NCBI GenBank assembly: GCA_023260615.1
Contig: JALQUY010000073.1
Location: forward strand, 1 to 8,382
Direction: 5' to 3'
Length of the DNA: 8,382 nucleotides
DNA from: Schleiferiaceae bacterium
GTDB lineage: Bacteria > Bacteroidota > Bacteroidia > Flavobacteriales > Schleiferiaceae
Shown here: positions 6,639-8,382 of the stretch, in pieces
Numbering within the stretch: the stretch's first letter is position 1
How the letters are laid out: the number at the start of each line of letters is the position of its first letter
Made by a program: the position numbers and the translations under genes
The notes under the pieces: model-generated
What the model saw: the letters and a program-made list of their open reading frames with translations, nothing else
Database searches by the model: none
What the model was told of the DNA's origin: nothing

Positions 6639-7559
6639 CTAGAGTATGGCTGCGCCCAACGCGGCTGCCAGTAAGCTAATGTCCAGCATTCGGGTAATCC
6701 ATGGGCGCTTGAAATAGGCCTGCAAGTTCACCATGTGAGGGGCGGCAAATACCGCTAATATGGCACCGGGCATCGCCGCGTCTCCAAGCCAAGGGTTGAG
6801 GATCCACGCCCAAACGATGCCCATCCAGCCAATAAGGAGGCCTCTGCGCTTGGCCTTCTTGGCAAAGGAGAGTGCCCGCAGGGTTTCAAATACGGCCAGG
6901 AGGAGCCAAAAACCAACTACCCATTGACCCGCATGGGGCCATTCCCAGTGGAAGGCCTGCGTCCATGGTTGGGTAAATTCTGCCCAAAAATCAGATAGCC
7001 TCCCCGTATACGCGGACCACGTGGCCACCAGCCCACAACCAATGAGCCAACCCGTGAAAATTTGCACGTAATGGTGCGTTGGCTGCCGCAACTGTCCCGC
7101 GCGCAAGGCAATGACCGCCACGACAATGAGGGTCCACCATCCGGGCTGTAAGACTCCTAGCAAAGCGGTATACAGACCTAAGTTGGAACGCGAAACCAAA
7201 CCCACCTTGCGGTCGTCGTTCAATTCGTAGGCCATGGCCAACCAAATGGCGAAGCCCACGCTCGTACTTACCTCCGCTAGACCAATGCCCTTAGGGTGCG
7301 TGGCGAGCAGCAAGCAGAACCAAAACCAACCCAGCAAGTAGTTCGTCTTGAGGTAGCGGCTTCTAAAAACGAGGAGAACGTTTATGAGCCAAGCAGCCAA
7401 CCCCACGCAGACCGGGGTGTACCAGAAGCTCCAACTTCCCAATGTTTCTGCGCCTTTCACCCAGAAATTAAAGACCGCCGTGAGGCCTGCCGTGGCCGTG
7501 AAGAGGACCACTGCGATTCCGGGATGCGGATTTCTGAAAATATGATTGGGTTGGCGCAC
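6639..7559 (-). CDS. Polytopic membrane protein, DUF6427-like
   Basis: This 306-residue protein is almost entirely hydrophobic, with roughly nine or ten membrane spans (about 14-31, 48-66, 72-88, 98-112, 128-153, 165-183, 211-231, 239-256, 262-280 and 291-305). The short N-terminus before the first span (NHIFRNPHPG) and the Trp-rich, otherwise featureless helices resemble DUF6427, a Bacteroidota family of unknown function that I recall lying beside a DUF6341 gene and near purD. The GTG at 7559 is chosen because no ATG occurs in frame between the upstream TAA and the first span. I see no catalytic or transport signature. It is divergent from the small DUF6341-like gene and convergent with the thioesterase. 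The family assignment rests on pattern, length and neighbourhood. Confidence 0.78.
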   Translation of the reverse strand: MRQPNHIFRNPHPGIAVVLFTATAGLTAVFNFWVKGAETLGSWSFWYTPVCVGLAAWLINVLLVFRSRYLKTNYLLGWFWFCLLLATHPKGIGLAEVSTSVGFAIWLAMAYELNDDRKVGLVSRSNLGLYTALLGVLQPGWWTLIVVAVIALRAGQLRQPTHHYVQIFTGWLIGCGLVATWSAYTGRLSDFWAEFTQPWTQAFHWEWPHAGQWVVGFWLLLAVFETLRALSFAKKAKRRGLLIGWMGIVWAWILNPWLGDAAMPGAILAVFAAPHMVNLQAYFKRPWITRMLDISLLAAALGAAIL

Positions 7560-7576
7560 GCTTTGGATTAAATTTG
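7546..7576 (+). promoter_or_regulatory. Bacteroidota-type promoter for the DUF6341-like gene
   Basis: TAAATTTG at 7569-7576 matches the -7 consensus TAnnTTTG exactly, and a TTG at 7546-7548 lies 20 bases upstream, suitable for the -33 element. The ATG at 7598 would be reached by a short leader of about 15 bases. The -33 element overlaps the first codons of the divergent minus-strand gene. Confidence 0.5.
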
Positions 7577-7578
7577 TC

Positions 7579-7586
7579 CAAAATTA
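7579..7586 (-). promoter_or_regulatory. Possible -7 element for the DUF6427-like gene
   Basis: On the minus strand this reads TAATTTTG, an exact match to TAnnTTTG, 19 bases before the GTG start at 7559. No TTG is found about 20 bases upstream on that strand, so the -33 half is weak or absent. It lies two bases from the opposing plus-strand -7 element. Confidence 0.4.
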
Positions 7587-7597
7587 ATTGGACTGCT

Positions 7598-7768
7598 ATG
7601 CCCCTCCGCTCATTTTTTGAAGGTCTTGGTGAATTTTTAGAATGGACCTTCCAGATTCTCCCCTTTTTGGGCAACTCTGCTAACTATTTGTTCATGGCTG
7701 TAGGAGCTGGTCTTGGCGTCTACTGGTTGATGGAAATGCGCAAGCACCAAAAGGCTGGCGAGAAATAA
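7598..7768 (+). CDS. Small membrane protein, DUF6341-like
   Basis: The ATG at 7598 gives 56 residues starting MPLRSFFEGLGEFLEWTF. A TTG at 7574 would add eight residues but lies inside the predicted -7 promoter element, so it is rejected. An amphipathic N-terminal helix (about 4-20: FFEGLGEFLEWTFQIL) is followed by one membrane span (about 29-45: NYLFMAVGAGLGVYWLM) and a basic C-terminal tail (EMRKHQKAGEK), probably cytoplasmic. The opening FFEGLG and the YW-M-motif at the span end resemble DUF6341, a small Bacteroidota family of unknown function that I recall next to DUF6427, as here. It is followed by a strong terminator, so it is probably a single-gene transcript. Confidence 0.75.
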   Translation: MPLRSFFEGLGEFLEWTFQILPFLGNSANYLFMAVGAGLGVYWLMEMRKHQKAGEK

Positions 7769-7785
7769 TACGCTTTTCGCGAATG

Positions 7786-7816
7786 AAAAAGCCGCCCCGA
7801 AAAGGGCGGCTTTTTT
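7786..7816. terminator. Bidirectional intrinsic terminator
   Basis: A perfect 12-bp stem pairs AAAAAGCCGCCC (7786-7797) with GGGCGGCTTTTT (7804-7815) around a six-base loop. A T-run follows on the plus strand (7811-7816) and a five-T run on the minus strand. It lies between the convergent DUF6341-like gene (ending 7768) and purD (ending 7873), so it can end both transcripts. Confidence 0.92.
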
Positions 7817-7872
7817 GTTTGTGTTCCACAAAGCGTCGCTTTGATGGGGCTGTCGTCAAAATTTTGACTCCA

Positions 7873-8382
7873 TTACCCGCGCAACCCTAGATCCACTCCG
7901 ATATCGTTGCGGCGGTACGCCCCTTCAAAAGTGATTTGGTCTAGGCGCTCATACGCTTGCGTCAAAGCCTGTGCTGCGTTGGGTGCTATACCCGTTGCAC
8001 ACAATACGCGTCCTCCGTGCGTCACAATATTTCCGTCTTTTTCCGCCGTTCCCGCTTGGAAAACCACCGTGCCTTCGACGTGCTCCTCCAGGCCGCTAAT
8101 TACATGGCCTTTGGGGTATGCCTCGGGGTAGCCTCCTGATACTTGCATAACCGTGCAAGCGGCATGGGCCGTCTGCGCCATGGGGCGGGTAAGGAGTTTT
8201 TTCTTGGCAGCATCGACAAAGAGGGGCAAGAGATCTTCGTCCACGCGTGGAATGACCACTTCCGTCTCGGGGTCGCCCATTCGGCAATTGTATTCGATGA
8301 CTTTCACGCCTTTTTTCGTGAGGATCAACCCAAAGAAAATGAACCCCACGTAGTCCATTTGCTCGTGCTTCATGCCTTTAAT
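7873..8382 (-). CDS. purD: Phosphoribosylamine--glycine ligase, C-terminal part
   Basis: The frame is open from the right edge to a TAA at 7875-7873, giving the last 169 residues of an enzyme usually about 420-430 long. It ligates glycine to 5-phosphoribosylamine with ATP in the second step of purine synthesis (GAR synthetase). YVGFIFFGLILTKKGVKVIEYNCRMGDPETEVV (about 11-43 of the visible part) is the end of the ATP-grasp domain, including the metal-ligand stretch EYN-R-GDPE; the Cys in EYNCRMGD replaces a more usual Val. The C-terminal domain shows GGRVLCATGIAPNAAQALTQAYERLDQI and ends with the conserved FEGAYRRNDIG before a short VDLGLRG tail. The visible part looks intact. It is convergent with the DUF6341-like gene, with the shared terminator between them. 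Confidence 0.95.
   Translation of the reverse strand: MKGMKHEQMDYVGFIFFGLILTKKGVKVIEYNCRMGDPETEVVIPRVDEDLLPLFVDAAKKKLLTRPMAQTAHAACTVMQVSGGYPEAYPKGHVISGLEEHVEGTVVFQAGTAEKDGNIVTHGGRVLCATGIAPNAAQALTQAYERLDQITFEGAYRRNDIGVDLGLRG

Overview
The window comes from a member of the Bacteroidota, most likely the Flavobacteriales or a close relative with a fairly GC-rich genome (mid-to-high 50s % GC by eye). The evidence is family content: a lamin-tail-type surface protein, a TonB-receptor-like outer-membrane barrel with a carboxypeptidase-regulatory domain, an HU-CCDC81/SPOR protein, and the DUF6427/DUF6341 pair next to purD. Shine-Dalgarno sequences are mostly absent and TAnnTTTG -7 promoter elements are present, as expected for this phylum. 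The genus cannot be named from sequence alone.

Layout, left to right. (1) 1-746, minus: the start of a large secreted surface protein with a signal peptide and an N-terminal domain typical of Bacteroidota lamin-tail proteins. It runs off the left edge. (2) 791-1789, plus: asd, aspartate-semialdehyde dehydrogenase, divergent from gene 1 across a 44-bp gap. (3) 1843-4314, plus: an outer-membrane beta-barrel receptor with a TTG start and a Gly/Arg/Met-rich C-terminal tail. (4) 4314-4895, plus: a lipoprotein methionine sulfoxide reductase A whose start codon overlaps the receptor stop codon (TAATG). (5) 4982-6052, plus: a membrane-anchored HU-CCDC81/SPOR protein. (6) 6049-6567, plus: a hotdog acyl-CoA thioesterase, overlapping gene 5 by ATGA. 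(7) 6639-7559, minus: a DUF6427-like polytopic membrane protein. (8) 7598-7768, plus: a 56-residue DUF6341-like membrane protein, divergent from gene 7 over a compact, nearly symmetric double promoter. (9) 7873-8382, minus: the C-terminal part of purD, convergent with gene 8 across a strong two-way terminator.

Most of the content is core metabolism (asd, purD) and cell-envelope functions. No mobile element, CRISPR array, phage gene, tRNA or rRNA is visible, and there is no gene-free stretch over 300 bases. The most unusual arrangement is the receptor with a Met-rich tail coupled to an exported methionine sulfoxide reductase. I regard this as a lead about envelope oxidative repair, not a demonstrated new system.
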